Assembly (NCBI GenBank): GCA_964425215.1
Contig: CAYRLW010000026.1
Span: forward strand, 1-46,191
Direction of reading: 5' to 3'
DNA from: CAYRLW01 sp964425215
GTDB taxonomy: Bacteria; Spirochaetota; Spirochaetia; Treponematales; Breznakiellaceae
DNA length: 46,191 bases
Part shown: in pieces, positions 17,101-24,659 of the stretch
Numbering within the stretch: the stretch's first letter is position 1
Layout of the letters: every line of letters begins with the position of its first letter
The notes under the pieces: model-generated
The model's database searches: none
What the model was told of the DNA's origin: nothing
The model's input: only the letters and a program-made list of their open reading frames with translations
Translations under genes and position numbers: made by a program

Positions 17101-17571
17101 CGGACCGGCCGGTCCTTAACCCTCATTATGGGGGACCTGGATCTGTTTAAAATGGTGAACGACCGGTACGGCCACATAGCCGGGGACGCGGTTTTATCGG
17201 AGGTCGCTAAACGGATAGCCGAATCCTTGCGGGAGGGGGATGCGGTGGGCCGCTGGGGGGGAGAAGAGTTTTTGATAATCCTTCCGGAGACGGAACTAGG
17301 GGCAGGGAAACACGTGGCCGAACGGATTAGAGCCCAGGTGGGAAATCTTCCCATAGCCTACGGGGCCGAATCGATCCATATAACCATATCCCTGGGTGTG
17401 GCGACCCTGATTCCTTCGGAAAAAGACGAAACAGAAGGCATCGCGTCCCTGCTTATTCGGGCGGCGGATGACGCGCTGTACCGGGCCAAAGCCCGGGGGC
17501 GCAACCGGGTAGAGGTTTTAGAGTCGATCAATCCGAGCGGGAAGCCAGGGTCTCCCAGCGGGCGGTCTTAA
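14185..17571 (+). CDS. Membrane hybrid: 7TM-PAS-PAS-histidine kinase-pseudo-receiver-GGDEF
   Basis: The 1128-residue sensor carries, in order: about seven membrane helices (residues 10-220), two PAS domains (about 245-355 and 395-505), HisKA with phospho-acceptor MSHELRTPLNAILGYS near 527, and HATPase_c (NLIGNAIKF, DTGIGI, GGTGLGLA). A receiver-like domain (about 785-915) lacks the phosphorylatable Asp (LLLLSIRWDD) and the conserved Lys. The C-terminal GGDEF domain has active site GGEEF near 1022 and an RxxD inhibitory site (REGD) five residues upstream, so it should make c-di-GMP with product inhibition. The start is the ATG in the TAATG overlap with rfuD, so it is translated with the flavin transporter. 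No LOV-type flavin cysteine motif is seen in the PAS domains. The 3' end overlaps the convergent ABC-F gene by 44 nt. Confidence 0.88.
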   Translation: MDSLEQLNGSNALMVFCAGGLTLAFFLWLLKKATPNYRGQIRWALGNVSITLGLLLQGLPGLPVERIPWIQDLLANGLLVLGVSFIGNGTWQFLDKPKKYSPWAYLPPVALVPFLYFFIFIKPCESCISATVSFFLMVQFISSSIAIAYQFPFKRKLGLYSVLGAYIPLSVFFFLRLFVIFDPEITLFPLNPDSFVLTLISMTVGGTLWTLGFILLSTSRLGEELTLKNVDEKRQEYDLLVRTIIDSLPQALIVKNVEGRYVLCNAAFAKTLGKSMADVIGTNDFDLYPEDLALKYRGDDKKVLEAGESQIYFEEYPSEAGRLWVETVKTPVRDRDGRITGILVMFRDVTERIEAQEALQESERRYRELSEELEARVEKRTAELGEAKRDMDIFFEVTLGYLCIVDRGGHFLKVSPSWTADLGWKESDLVGAQFLSFLHPDDRKRAVDAVTFLLSGVQLKDFHLRFRRADGTWVWFSLGAVGIPERRVIIIAAYDITMQVEIEERLRNARLEAERASQAKSQFIATMSHELRTPLNAILGYSALLEQVVQSDRGKGYLKSIGTSGRALLAIINDILDLTRAESGRIELVPMPFEIRGLLNDLTDIFRFNVEEKALVFKLRVTDRVPKTVMLDRDRLRQVLVNLIGNAIKFTDEGSVTLFIDAVNDEPIPLVENEKASRKIRLKIEIVDTGIGITEEYRARLFDPFSQQDPSISRKYGGTGLGLAIAKRLLDLMGALIRYDAPAEGGSRFRIEIPQVISAGNGEEISSTVGNIEVAENPPVPSVDGVSLSPRVLWIKKSPSIDDTLLPFLRSKGMDLVTRDYAPLSGKTLDRMDLLLLSIRWDDEDDRNYAKQINDRIRSVDIPVLFLIENPVWERISGYFDGTSWDFIRSPVEPEELYVRILNLIQIHRAQADLELVNRKISEASRTIEEKNSNLEVLVNRLDRLSLTDELTGLSNRRCISNRINMELARSKRTGRSLTLIMGDLDLFKMVNDRYGHIAGDAVLSEVAKRIAESLREGDAVGRWGGEEFLIILPETELGAGKHVAERIRAQVGNLPIAYGAESIHITISLGVATLIPSEKDETEGIASLLIRAADDALYRAKARGRNRVEVLESINPSGKPGSPSGRS

Positions 17572-19435
17572 GGACAATTTCTTCGCCAATTTCCCTATAC
17601 CGTCCTTGGGCCGCCGCGAAGGCTTCTCCATCCTTGGCCAGGGTCCCGGCGGGGTCGGCGAATTGGGCTTCCAGGGCCGATTTTTCACGTTCCAAGGCAT
17701 CAATTTCGATTAAAAGGGAATCCAATTCCTTTTTTTCGGCAAAGGAGAGCTTTTTTCGTTCCTCCGTACGGTTTCTTTGGGCTTGCGAGGAAGCGCCTCC
17801 GGTAGATTTAGATTTTGCTTCTCCCGATTTGGATTCTTCTGCCGTTATTTCACCCCGCAGATCCCGCCACTCGCCGTAGGAGCCCACGAATCGTTCCAAT
17901 CGGCCTGTTCCGTCCAGGATCCACAGCGAATCAGCCATGCCCTGTAAAAAGGCTCGGTCGTGGGACACCGCGATGATACAACCGGGAAAAGTGGCCAAAA
18001 AATCCTCCAAAAGAGAGATGGTGGGGATATCAAAATCGTTGGTAGGTTCGTCCAAGAGAAGCACGTTGGGGTTCCCTATCAATAATCGGACTAACAAAAG
18101 ACGCCGACGTTCGCCCCCCGAAAGTTTTCCCACCGGCTGACTATGGGTGGTTCGGGGAAAAGCGAAGCGCTCTAAAAATTGTTCCGCCGTAAGCTCCGAT
18201 CCGTCGGCCATCCGGATCCGTTCGGCGGTCCGTTGTACGTACTCTAAAATGGAAAGATCCGCCTCCGCATCCAGACCCAGCTGGTCGTAGTACCCAATGA
18301 CGACCGTTTGACCCCGTTCTATGGTTCCCCGATCGGCCGTGGTCCGTTGGGCGATTAAATTGAGGATCGTGGACTTTCCCGACCCGTTGGGTCCCACAAT
18401 GCCTATCCGTTCTCCCGCGCTTAGCTGGTAGGAAAAATTGTCTACTATTTTTTGGGAGCCCCAAGCCTTGGTGAGCCCTTGGATCTCTATAATTTTACCA
18501 CCTAAACGGCGATGGGAGGTTGATAGGTTTTCCATAAACAAAGCCTCGGCCCCAGGTCTTCCATCCACCATTTCCCGGATCCGGTCCTTCCTCTTTTTAT
18601 CCTTGCCGCCCCGGGCCTTGGGTCCCCGTTTAAGCCACTCCAGTTCCACCCGTAGAATGGATTCCCTGCGCCGTTCCCGGGCGTCCACCAGGGCTTGCCG
18701 TTCTTCCAGCCTCCGCAGGTACTCCGAATAGTTTCCCTCGTATTTAGAAAACCGGCCCCCATCGATATCAAAAATGGTGGTACAAAGATCGTCCAGGAAC
18801 CAGCGGTCGTGGGTAACCACCACAAAGGCTGTATTCTGGGAGAGAAGCTTTTTTTCTAGCCATTCGATGGTGTCCACGTCCAAATGGTTCGTCGGTTCAT
18901 CCAAAAGCAGAAGGTCCGAATCGGGAGCCAAACAACGGGCCAGAGCCACCTTTCTGGCCATGCCCCCCGAGAGGGCGTCCATAGGGAGGGATAAATCGTG
19001 GATACCGAGTTCCGTAAGGAGAGAAACAAAGCGGTGTTCCAGGATAAAGCCCCCCAGGCTTTCCATTTGGTGGGTTAGGTCGGCGATCCTGTTTCCCTTG
19101 GCCCCATCGGTGGTTTCTTGGAGGGTTCGCTCGTAACGATCCACCAGACGAACGACCGGGTCGTCGGACCGGAAAAGAAAGTCCCGAATCGTGTCCCCCG
19201 GTTCCCACAGGGGAATTTGATCGAGCATGTTGACCCGCAGTTGGCGCTTGCGGGCCACCGTCCCTTCGTCGACCTCCAGCCGGCCCGCAATAATTTTAAG
19301 GAGAGTAGATTTACCGTTCCCGTTGGGACCTACAAAACCAATCCGTTCCCCTTCCTCTATCCCGAAGGATACGTCGGAAAACAGGGGCCCTTTTCCCATG
19401 GATTTGGAAATTGAATCGAGAGATATCAGCGTCAT
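17528..19435 (-). CDS. ABC-F family ATPase, Uup-like
   Basis: A soluble protein of 635 residues with two ATPase domains and no membrane segments. Domain 1 has GPNGNGKST, LSGGMARKVALAR and LLDEPTNHLD. The linker is charged and helical. Domain 2 has GPNGSGKST, LSGGERRRLLLVR and LLDEPTNDFD. A Lys/Glu-rich C-terminal coiled coil (about 555-630) is typical of Uup. ABC-F proteins act on ribosomes rather than transport; whether this one resolves stalls or has another role is not visible. The ATG is 6 nt from a TATAGT box, with no Shine-Dalgarno. Confidence 0.9.
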   Translation of the reverse strand: MTLISLDSISKSMGKGPLFSDVSFGIEEGERIGFVGPNGNGKSTLLKIIAGRLEVDEGTVARKRQLRVNMLDQIPLWEPGDTIRDFLFRSDDPVVRLVDRYERTLQETTDGAKGNRIADLTHQMESLGGFILEHRFVSLLTELGIHDLSLPMDALSGGMARKVALARCLAPDSDLLLLDEPTNHLDVDTIEWLEKKLLSQNTAFVVVTHDRWFLDDLCTTIFDIDGGRFSKYEGNYSEYLRRLEERQALVDARERRRESILRVELEWLKRGPKARGGKDKKRKDRIREMVDGRPGAEALFMENLSTSHRRLGGKIIEIQGLTKAWGSQKIVDNFSYQLSAGERIGIVGPNGSGKSTILNLIAQRTTADRGTIERGQTVVIGYYDQLGLDAEADLSILEYVQRTAERIRMADGSELTAEQFLERFAFPRTTHSQPVGKLSGGERRRLLLVRLLIGNPNVLLLDEPTNDFDIPTISLLEDFLATFPGCIIAVSHDRAFLQGMADSLWILDGTGRLERFVGSYGEWRDLRGEITAEESKSGEAKSKSTGGASSQAQRNRTEERKKLSFAEKKELDSLLIEIDALEREKSALEAQFADPAGTLAKDGEAFAAAQGRYREIGEEIVLKTARWETLASRSD

Positions 19436-19441
19436 GGTCCT

Positions 19442-19447
19442 ACTATA
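19442..19447 (-). promoter_or_regulatory. -10 box (TATAGT) of the ABC-F gene
   Basis: TATAGT on the minus strand ends 6 nt before the ATG at 19435, predicting a leaderless mRNA. No convincing -35 is seen at 16-18 nt. The rest of the 115-nt divergent spacer holds TATGGTATAAA (19521-19531), a possible -10 for the phosphatase gene. Confidence 0.5.
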
Positions 19448-19550
19448 CCCTTCTCCGGAGGTCCAGGGATAGATCGTATTTCCCGGAGCCGGCGATGACG
19501 TCTGATTTATTTCTGACCTTTATGGTATAAAAACATAGAGAGGCAACGTT

Positions 19551-20210
19551 TTGAATTTCCTTATTTTTGACTTAGACGGAACCCTGGTTAATACGATCGC
19601 TGACATTGCTCTTTCCATGAATAGGGCCTTAGAAGCCCATGGATTTAAAGCCCTTCCTACGGAAGCGTACCCTCCCTTGGTTGGCTGGGGGATTAAGCGT
19701 TTGGCGTATAACGCCCTTCCGGAAGGGGCCCGGTTCGACGCCATGGTAGAAGCGGTAAGCAACGATGCGCTGGATTACTACGCCCAGGTTCCCCTGCGGT
19801 ACTCGGTCCCCTATCCGGGGATTGAAGACCTCTTAGAAAAGCTCAACCAACGGGGCTATGTGATGGCGGTTTTAACCAACAAACCCGACCCGGTGGCCCG
19901 GGCGGTGGTGGCCGGGCTTTTTCCCCATATCCCCTTTGTCCAGGTCCGAGGAGACGTGGCGGGTGAACCAAGGAAGCCTGCCCCCGCCCTTACCTTTAAC
20001 GTCATGGCCCTTATGGGGGCTACGGCCTCCAACACCCTATTTGTTGGGGATTCGGCGGTGGACGTGGAAACGGCCCACGGGGTTTCCTGCCCGGTCGTGG
20101 GGGTTTCGTGGGGGTTCCGGGGCCGCGAAGAATTGGAAATTTCCGGGGCGGATTATATTATCGACCAGCCGGATCGCCTCTGGGAAATCCTCGATTCTCT
20201 TTCCGTATGA
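19551..20210 (+). CDS. HAD-family phosphatase, phosphoglycolate phosphatase-like
   Basis: A 219-residue HAD IA phosphatase. Motif I is FLIFDLDGTLVNTIADIALS, motif II VLTNKPD, the motif III lysine is in EPRKPAPALT, and motif IV is TLFVGDSAVDVETA. The pattern matches Gph (2-phosphoglycolate phosphatase), which salvages a DNA-repair by-product, but related enzymes such as PpaX look alike. The start is a TTG with AGAGAGG 7 nt upstream. It overlaps the MFS gene by ATGA. Confidence 0.82.
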   Translation: MNFLIFDLDGTLVNTIADIALSMNRALEAHGFKALPTEAYPPLVGWGIKRLAYNALPEGARFDAMVEAVSNDALDYYAQVPLRYSVPYPGIEDLLEKLNQRGYVMAVLTNKPDPVARAVVAGLFPHIPFVQVRGDVAGEPRKPAPALTFNVMALMGATASNTLFVGDSAVDVETAHGVSCPVVGVSWGFRGREELEISGADYIIDQPDRLWEILDSLSV

Positions 20211-21397
20211 ACCGGAACGAAAAATCCATCCTTTTTATCTTTGCCCTCTATTCGTTTCAAGCCGCTGTTTCGGCGGTTTTTGTAAGCATGTATCTCTATC
20301 GATTTTTAACTGGAATCGCCCAATTAACCATTTTTAATATATTTCAGTTTATCCTTATGCCCTTGGGATTTTTTATCGGTGGCCAGGGAGCCCGGCGGAT
20401 AGGGAAAAAACTGGTGCTGATAACCGGTTTGGTTCTTTTTATTGTATTTTACGGATTGTTGGTGGTCCTTCGGGAACGATCGGCTAACTCTTTGTACCTC
20501 CTGGGGGGCATTAATGGGTTAGCCAACGGTTTTTTTTGGTATTCCTTGAACCTGTTCATCGCCGAATCCAACCCCCAGGGAGGGAAGGGTTCTTTTTTTG
20601 GAATCTTTGGCGCCCTAGGCGCCGTTGCTGGAGCGTTGGCCCCCGCGGTATCCACCGCCATCTTAGGATTTTTCCCAAAGGTCGAAACGGGGTACCTGGT
20701 CCTGTTTATGTTGATTATCGGTCTTTCTCTCATTACCGCTTTAGTAGCTCTGGGGATGAACTCTAGAGAAAGTTCCGAAGGGTTTACCGTTCGGGATAAG
20801 CTGGTCCTGGGCCGGGATCCAAGCTGGGATTTTGCCCTAGGGGTCAACCTGGTGTACGGTCTGAGAGACGGGGCCAGTTGGTCCATATTTAGCGTTTTGA
20901 TTCTAAAAGCTTCGGGGGGAGACGTTTTGGCGGGCAAGCTTTCCATTGCCTTTGCTGTGGTAAGCGCCGCCGCTAATATCGGGGGCGGTAAAATCCTCAC
21001 CGAACGGAGAAGCGTTCTACTCTGGGGTTGGGGGTCCCTTGGGGCGCTTCTTTCGTCGATTATCCTGGTAACCGCGGTCAGCCCCCTGGGAGCCGCCGTT
21101 TCGGGCATCCTTTGGAAAATCGCCGAAGCGGCGGTTACCCTCCCGTTCACCGTAGCGTACTTTAACATTCTTACCAACTATATCCGTCGGGAGGGGAACG
21201 TGGCGGGTCGGAACATCGCCGTGGAAATAGTCCTTAACGCGGGCCGTACCCTCGGCGCCGTAGCGTTTTTAAGCCTCTCCTTTATAACCCCATACTACGC
21301 CGAAATCCTCTTCCCCCTTCTGACCTTAGCCATTCCCGTTTCCTTTGTCCTGTACCGGCGTTATAGCAGGCTCCGAGGGCAAACTGAGGTCGTCTGA
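20207..21397 (+). CDS. Major facilitator superfamily transporter
   Basis: An integral membrane protein of 396 residues with about 12 hydrophobic segments. The first loop has a Gly/Arg motif (GGQGARRIGKKLVLITGLVL) equivalent to the MFS loop 2-3 signature, and the second half repeats the plan (GGGKILTERRSVLLWGWG). The start at 20207 overlaps the phosphatase stop (ATGA); a longer frame from 20108 lies inside the phosphatase and is rejected. The substrate is unknown. Confidence 0.82.
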   Translation: MNRNEKSILFIFALYSFQAAVSAVFVSMYLYRFLTGIAQLTIFNIFQFILMPLGFFIGGQGARRIGKKLVLITGLVLFIVFYGLLVVLRERSANSLYLLGGINGLANGFFWYSLNLFIAESNPQGGKGSFFGIFGALGAVAGALAPAVSTAILGFFPKVETGYLVLFMLIIGLSLITALVALGMNSRESSEGFTVRDKLVLGRDPSWDFALGVNLVYGLRDGASWSIFSVLILKASGGDVLAGKLSIAFAVVSAAANIGGGKILTERRSVLLWGWGSLGALLSSIILVTAVSPLGAAVSGILWKIAEAAVTLPFTVAYFNILTNYIRREGNVAGRNIAVEIVLNAGRTLGAVAFLSLSFITPYYAEILFPLLTLAIPVSFVLYRRYSRLRGQTEVV

Positions 21398-21419
21398 TAC
21401 ATACAGAGCCCCCCCAATG

Positions 21420-22673
21420 CTATTTTACCTGGGTTTTATACCGCTCGGCTCCGGTTTCGCTTCTAAAGGTTAGGACCATGCTATCGGGTAGGATGTCCAC
21501 GTCGAGCCACCCGTACTTTCCTACGGCGAGCCAAAGACTGGCGGGGGACACGTGGGTGGGATTTGGGTCCGGAAGGCCACCCATGGACCCGATAATGGCG
21601 TAGGTTACCCCGTGGTGGGATAACAGTTCTTGATAGTGGTTATGGCCCGAAATAACCAGGTTAACCTTGTATTTTTCAAAAAGGGGAACCAGGGCTTTGA
21701 TGTTTTGGTAGTGATCGTACCAAGGGGTTCCCAGCTCTGGATCGTCGTACCCCGAGGCGTAAAAAAAACTGTGGGATATCACGATGAGGGGCTTGGTATG
21801 GTCCGCCTCTGCCAGGGCTTTTTCTAACCATTGGCGTTGTTTGGGGCCGAACATTTCGGTTCCCCAGGGAAGATCCACCGCCACGATGGTGGCCGCCCCG
21901 GCGTTCAGTTTCCAATAGTAGGGAGAACCGGAATCGCTGGAGAAGGTCGAGGGGGAAAAAGCCTTTTTAAAAAGATACTGACCGCCGAAAAGGGCGTCGT
22001 GGTTTCCAAGCAGAACCCGAAGGGGTACCTGTGGAATATACCTTCCCAGCTCGGCCAACGCGGAGTTCCATTGGCCCACCGAGTTACCGGTTTCCACCGT
22101 ATCGCCCAGCATAAAAAAGGCATCCCGATGCCCCTTCCCTATTTGATCCAAAATTTGGGTTCGGGCCTGGACATTGGACGTGGGGGCTCCCCAGTGGGGG
22201 TCCGAAGAAAAAGAAAGCCGTAACAGGGGTACGGGTTGCCTCTCCCCGGAAAGCGCGGGAGAGGGTTCACGGTTTTGGATTATCAAGCCCTTGAGCGGAT
22301 CGATGAGTGAAAGCGGGGGAACCGTAAGAACTCCGCTCCGGGGGACCAGGATTAAAAAGGCGAGCAGGGCAATGGAGCCGAGGCTAACTAAGGTTGAGCC
22401 CACAAGGGAGAGCCACCGAAGGAGAATCGCAAGCCTCGCGGGGCCACGGTTAGCGAAAATAAGGTACAGAACCGCTACGACGAGGGGGCCGAGGCCCATG
22501 ACCACGAGGATTTTTAGCACCAAAAGGGGATGCCAGGTGTAGAGCCCCCCGGTTCCTTCCAGGCTAAAATGGTACAGGTTCATCACGACGCTCAGAATAA
22601 GCGAAATAATCGCGAATCCTACGGTTTTAATGGGGCTGTGCGATACCCCCGGGACCACGTTTGTCGATTTCAT
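21420..22673 (-). CDS. Membrane-anchored metallophosphoesterase
   Basis: The 417-residue protein has three to four N-terminal membrane segments (about residues 15-125) followed by a calcineurin-like phosphoesterase domain. The metal ligands are in order: SSDPHWG (DxH), MLGDTVETG (GDxx[DE]), LLGNHDALFG (GNHD), VISHSFF and VISGHNHYQE (GHxH). The catalytic domain probably faces the periplasm; the substrate is unknown. It is divergent from the TrpR-like regulator. Confidence 0.85.
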   Translation of the reverse strand: MKSTNVVPGVSHSPIKTVGFAIISLILSVVMNLYHFSLEGTGGLYTWHPLLVLKILVVMGLGPLVVAVLYLIFANRGPARLAILLRWLSLVGSTLVSLGSIALLAFLILVPRSGVLTVPPLSLIDPLKGLIIQNREPSPALSGERQPVPLLRLSFSSDPHWGAPTSNVQARTQILDQIGKGHRDAFFMLGDTVETGNSVGQWNSALAELGRYIPQVPLRVLLGNHDALFGGQYLFKKAFSPSTFSSDSGSPYYWKLNAGAATIVAVDLPWGTEMFGPKQRQWLEKALAEADHTKPLIVISHSFFYASGYDDPELGTPWYDHYQNIKALVPLFEKYKVNLVISGHNHYQELLSHHGVTYAIIGSMGGLPDPNPTHVSPASLWLAVGKYGWLDVDILPDSMVLTFRSETGAERYKTQVK

Positions 22674-22705
22674 ACCTAATTGTTACCGCCTATGCGGTTA
22701 GTCTA

Positions 22706-22733
22706 TCATTAAAAGGTCCATTTGGACATACAA
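22706..22733 (-). promoter_or_regulatory. Promoter of the metallophosphoesterase with operator-like palindromes
   Basis: On the minus strand TTGTAT (22733-22728), 16 nt and TAATGA (22711-22706) form a plausible promoter. Its spacer holds the palindrome GTCCA-TT-TGGAC (22716-22727). A second palindrome, ACCGC-CTAT-GCGGT (22685-22698), lies just downstream of the predicted start, so both are positioned as repressor sites. Confidence 0.5.
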
Positions 22734-22771
22734 TACGCTGGCCCCAACGTATTTGGTGCACCCATCCTTCG

Positions 22772-22800
22772 TTGAAGTCCCGCTTGTTTTGGTATATAGT
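22772..22800 (+). promoter_or_regulatory. Promoter of the TrpR/YerC-like gene, leaderless type
   Basis: TTGAAG (22772-22777), spacer 17 and TATAGT (22795-22800) are followed by 6 nt and then the ATG at 22807. No Shine-Dalgarno can fit. Confidence 0.65.
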
Positions 22801-22806
22801 TATGGA

Positions 22807-23118
22807 ATGCATATCGACGATCCAGAAGTGGAGACAAATTTGGAGGAGTTAGCCCGGGCCTTCGCGGCTACCTCCGACAGCGACCTAATCGAAGCGTTTT
22901 TGCGGAGTCTCTTGACCCCCGCGGAAACGGCGGATATCGCCGCCCGGTGGGCCCTGGTCAAAGCCTTAGATCAAAAGATTCCCCAGCGGGAGATCGCTAA
23001 AAATTTGGGTCTTTCGCTCTGTAAAATTACCCGGGGGTCCCGGGAGCTAAAAAAAACCGATTCGCCCTTTAAAAAGATGCTCCTCCTTTCCAGGGCTTTA
23101 AAAACCGACCGGCCCTAG
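22807..23118 (+). CDS. TrpR-related regulator, YerC/YecD type
   Basis: A 103-residue DNA-binding protein of the TrpR fold. The helical region (LLTPAETADIAARWALVKAL) leads into the helix-turn-helix (IPQREIAKNLGLSLCKITRG), matching the YerC/YecD group with its 'TRGS' ending. I place the start at 22807 because a promoter ends 6 nt before it; an in-frame ATG at 22753 would lie upstream of that promoter. No trp genes are nearby, so tryptophan control is not implied. It might act on the palindromes in the adjacent divergent promoter, which is speculative. Confidence 0.82.
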   Translation: MHIDDPEVETNLEELARAFAATSDSDLIEAFLRSLLTPAETADIAARWALVKALDQKIPQREIAKNLGLSLCKITRGSRELKKTDSPFKKMLLLSRALKTDRP

Positions 23119-23171
23119 GAGCTTATCTAACACGCCTTCCCCCCACAGGGGGGGTACATCTCCCCTACGTA

Positions 23172-23309
23172 CGAATCCTCTACAAAAGTATCGAATCCTC
23201 CCGTTGTGCCTTCGCCGTTTTGACCCTACCCTAACAAAGTAAGGAACCGGAATACCGATAATCCCCGGTACCTTTCGCGTCCCTGGACGCATAGTTCCGG
23301 GACGAATAC
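23172..23309 (+). promoter_or_regulatory. Control region upstream of the sugar ABC operon
   Basis: The 222-nt space before the binding-protein gene holds a direct repeat CGAATCCTC (23172-23180 and 23192-23200, 20 bp apart). Near its downstream end an imperfect hairpin pairs CGTCCC-T-GGA with TCCGGGACG (about 23279-23305). Neither is a known element to me. No clear -35/-10 pair is visible; GATAAT at 23257-23262 is a possible -10. Confidence 0.35.
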
Positions 23310-23340
23310 CCATCGTTTTTGTTAAGAGGAGGTAGGGAAG

Positions 23341-24645
23341 ATGAAAAAGCGTTTAGTCCTTTCGCTGTTGTCTCTCTTTGTGGGAGCCCTGGTGGTCCCC
23401 CTTTTTGCCGAAGGGCAAAAGGAACAGGCTACGGGACCCGTCGAACTGACAATTTGGACCCACGAGGATCCAAATCGGACTCGCATTGAAAAACAGTACA
23501 TCGACGAGTTTATGGCCGCCAATCCGAACGTGAAGGTTAACTACGTGACCTATCCATCGGGAAAGATCAAGGATATCGTTGTAGCGGGTTTTGCCGCCAA
23601 CCAGGGGCCCGATATCTTTAACCTGGAAATCAACGACGCGTACCCCTTTATCGCCAACGGCCGGGTAGCCCCCGTGGATCCGGCGGCGGCGGGGTATAAA
23701 AATCAGCAGGACATCGTCGATACGTATCTGCCCAATATGCTTAACTCGGTAATGGCGGACGGAAAATTGTACGGGCTTCCTTTGGAACTGACCAATTGGT
23801 GCGTTTATTTAAATAAAAAAATTTTCCGGGACGCGGGATTGGACCCGGACAAGGATTATCCAAAGACTTGGGAACAGGTGATGTCGGTTTCCGAAAAAAT
23901 TGTACAGCGGAACGGGCAGATCATAACCCGGCGGGGCTTCGATTTCCGGTATCCCTATTATCTAATCAGCTGGGTTCCCATGGTAGAACAGCTGGGGGGA
24001 AAACTGGTTTCTGACGATGGGAAAACGGCGATCGTGAACGACGAAGCCTGGCTAAAGGTTCTTCGATACATGAAGGATTTTGGCCCCGCGGGTAAAAATC
24101 TAGGGAGCCCCACCTACGCCGCCGCCAGAAAACTGTTTGATAACGATAAAAACGAGGTGGCCATGTCCCTATCGGGTCTTTACCAGGAAGCCCGGATGGC
24201 GGACGCGAACAGGTCGTTCTTTGAGTCCAAAGACTGGATGGTCATTCCCTATCCCCAGTGGAAGGATGCGGTAAAAACGGTGCCGAATAACTACTACGGT
24301 CATTTCTACATGGTCAACGCCCAAAAGCCTTCGGCAAACCAAAAAATGGCCTGGAAGTTGGTCTCCTTTATGCTGAGTCACGGAGAAACGTACCTTAAAG
24401 AAGTCGGGGTCGTTCAGCCGACGAAGGCATTGATGGATTCGGCGACCTTCAAGGCTATGCCCTACTCGGATGTTTTCCGGTCGGACCTGGAAAAGGCTCA
24501 CATCGTTTACTATGGGGCTAATTCTCCCAAAATAGACGCGCTCCTTAAAACCGCCGTGGAATCGGTGATGATGGGGGCCGCGGAACCGGAAAAAGCCCTG
24601 GCCGATCTTAAAAAGAACGTCCAAGAAGTGTTGAACGAACAATAA
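23341..24645 (+). CDS. Sugar-type ABC transporter substrate-binding protein
   Basis: A 434-residue exported binding protein of family 1 (UgpB/MalE-like). A signal peptide (MKKRLVLSLLSLFVGALVV) ends at PLFAEGQKEQ, a junction common in treponeme binding proteins. No lipobox cysteine is visible, so it is periplasmic or otherwise anchored. The mature part opens with VELTIWTHEDPNRT and contains the family-typical NQGPDIFNLEINDAYPFIA and LYGLPLELTNWCVYLNK. A strong GAGGAGGT precedes the ATG. The two permeases follow; the partner ATPase is not in the window and may be a shared MsmK-like subunit elsewhere. Confidence 0.9.
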   Translation: MKKRLVLSLLSLFVGALVVPLFAEGQKEQATGPVELTIWTHEDPNRTRIEKQYIDEFMAANPNVKVNYVTYPSGKIKDIVVAGFAANQGPDIFNLEINDAYPFIANGRVAPVDPAAAGYKNQQDIVDTYLPNMLNSVMADGKLYGLPLELTNWCVYLNKKIFRDAGLDPDKDYPKTWEQVMSVSEKIVQRNGQIITRRGFDFRYPYYLISWVPMVEQLGGKLVSDDGKTAIVNDEAWLKVLRYMKDFGPAGKNLGSPTYAAARKLFDNDKNEVAMSLSGLYQEARMADANRSFFESKDWMVIPYPQWKDAVKTVPNNYYGHFYMVNAQKPSANQKMAWKLVSFMLSHGETYLKEVGVVQPTKALMDSATFKAMPYSDVFRSDLEKAHIVYYGANSPKIDALLKTAVESVMMGAAEPEKALADLKKNVQEVLNEQ

Positions 24646-24659
24646 GTCCGGAGGGATCG

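Noticed and set aside
23119..23340. Possible CRISPR or IS remnant in the intergenic region before the sugar operon
   Set aside because: Only two 9-bp repeats are present, with no array periodicity, no long inverted ends and no transposase fragment.
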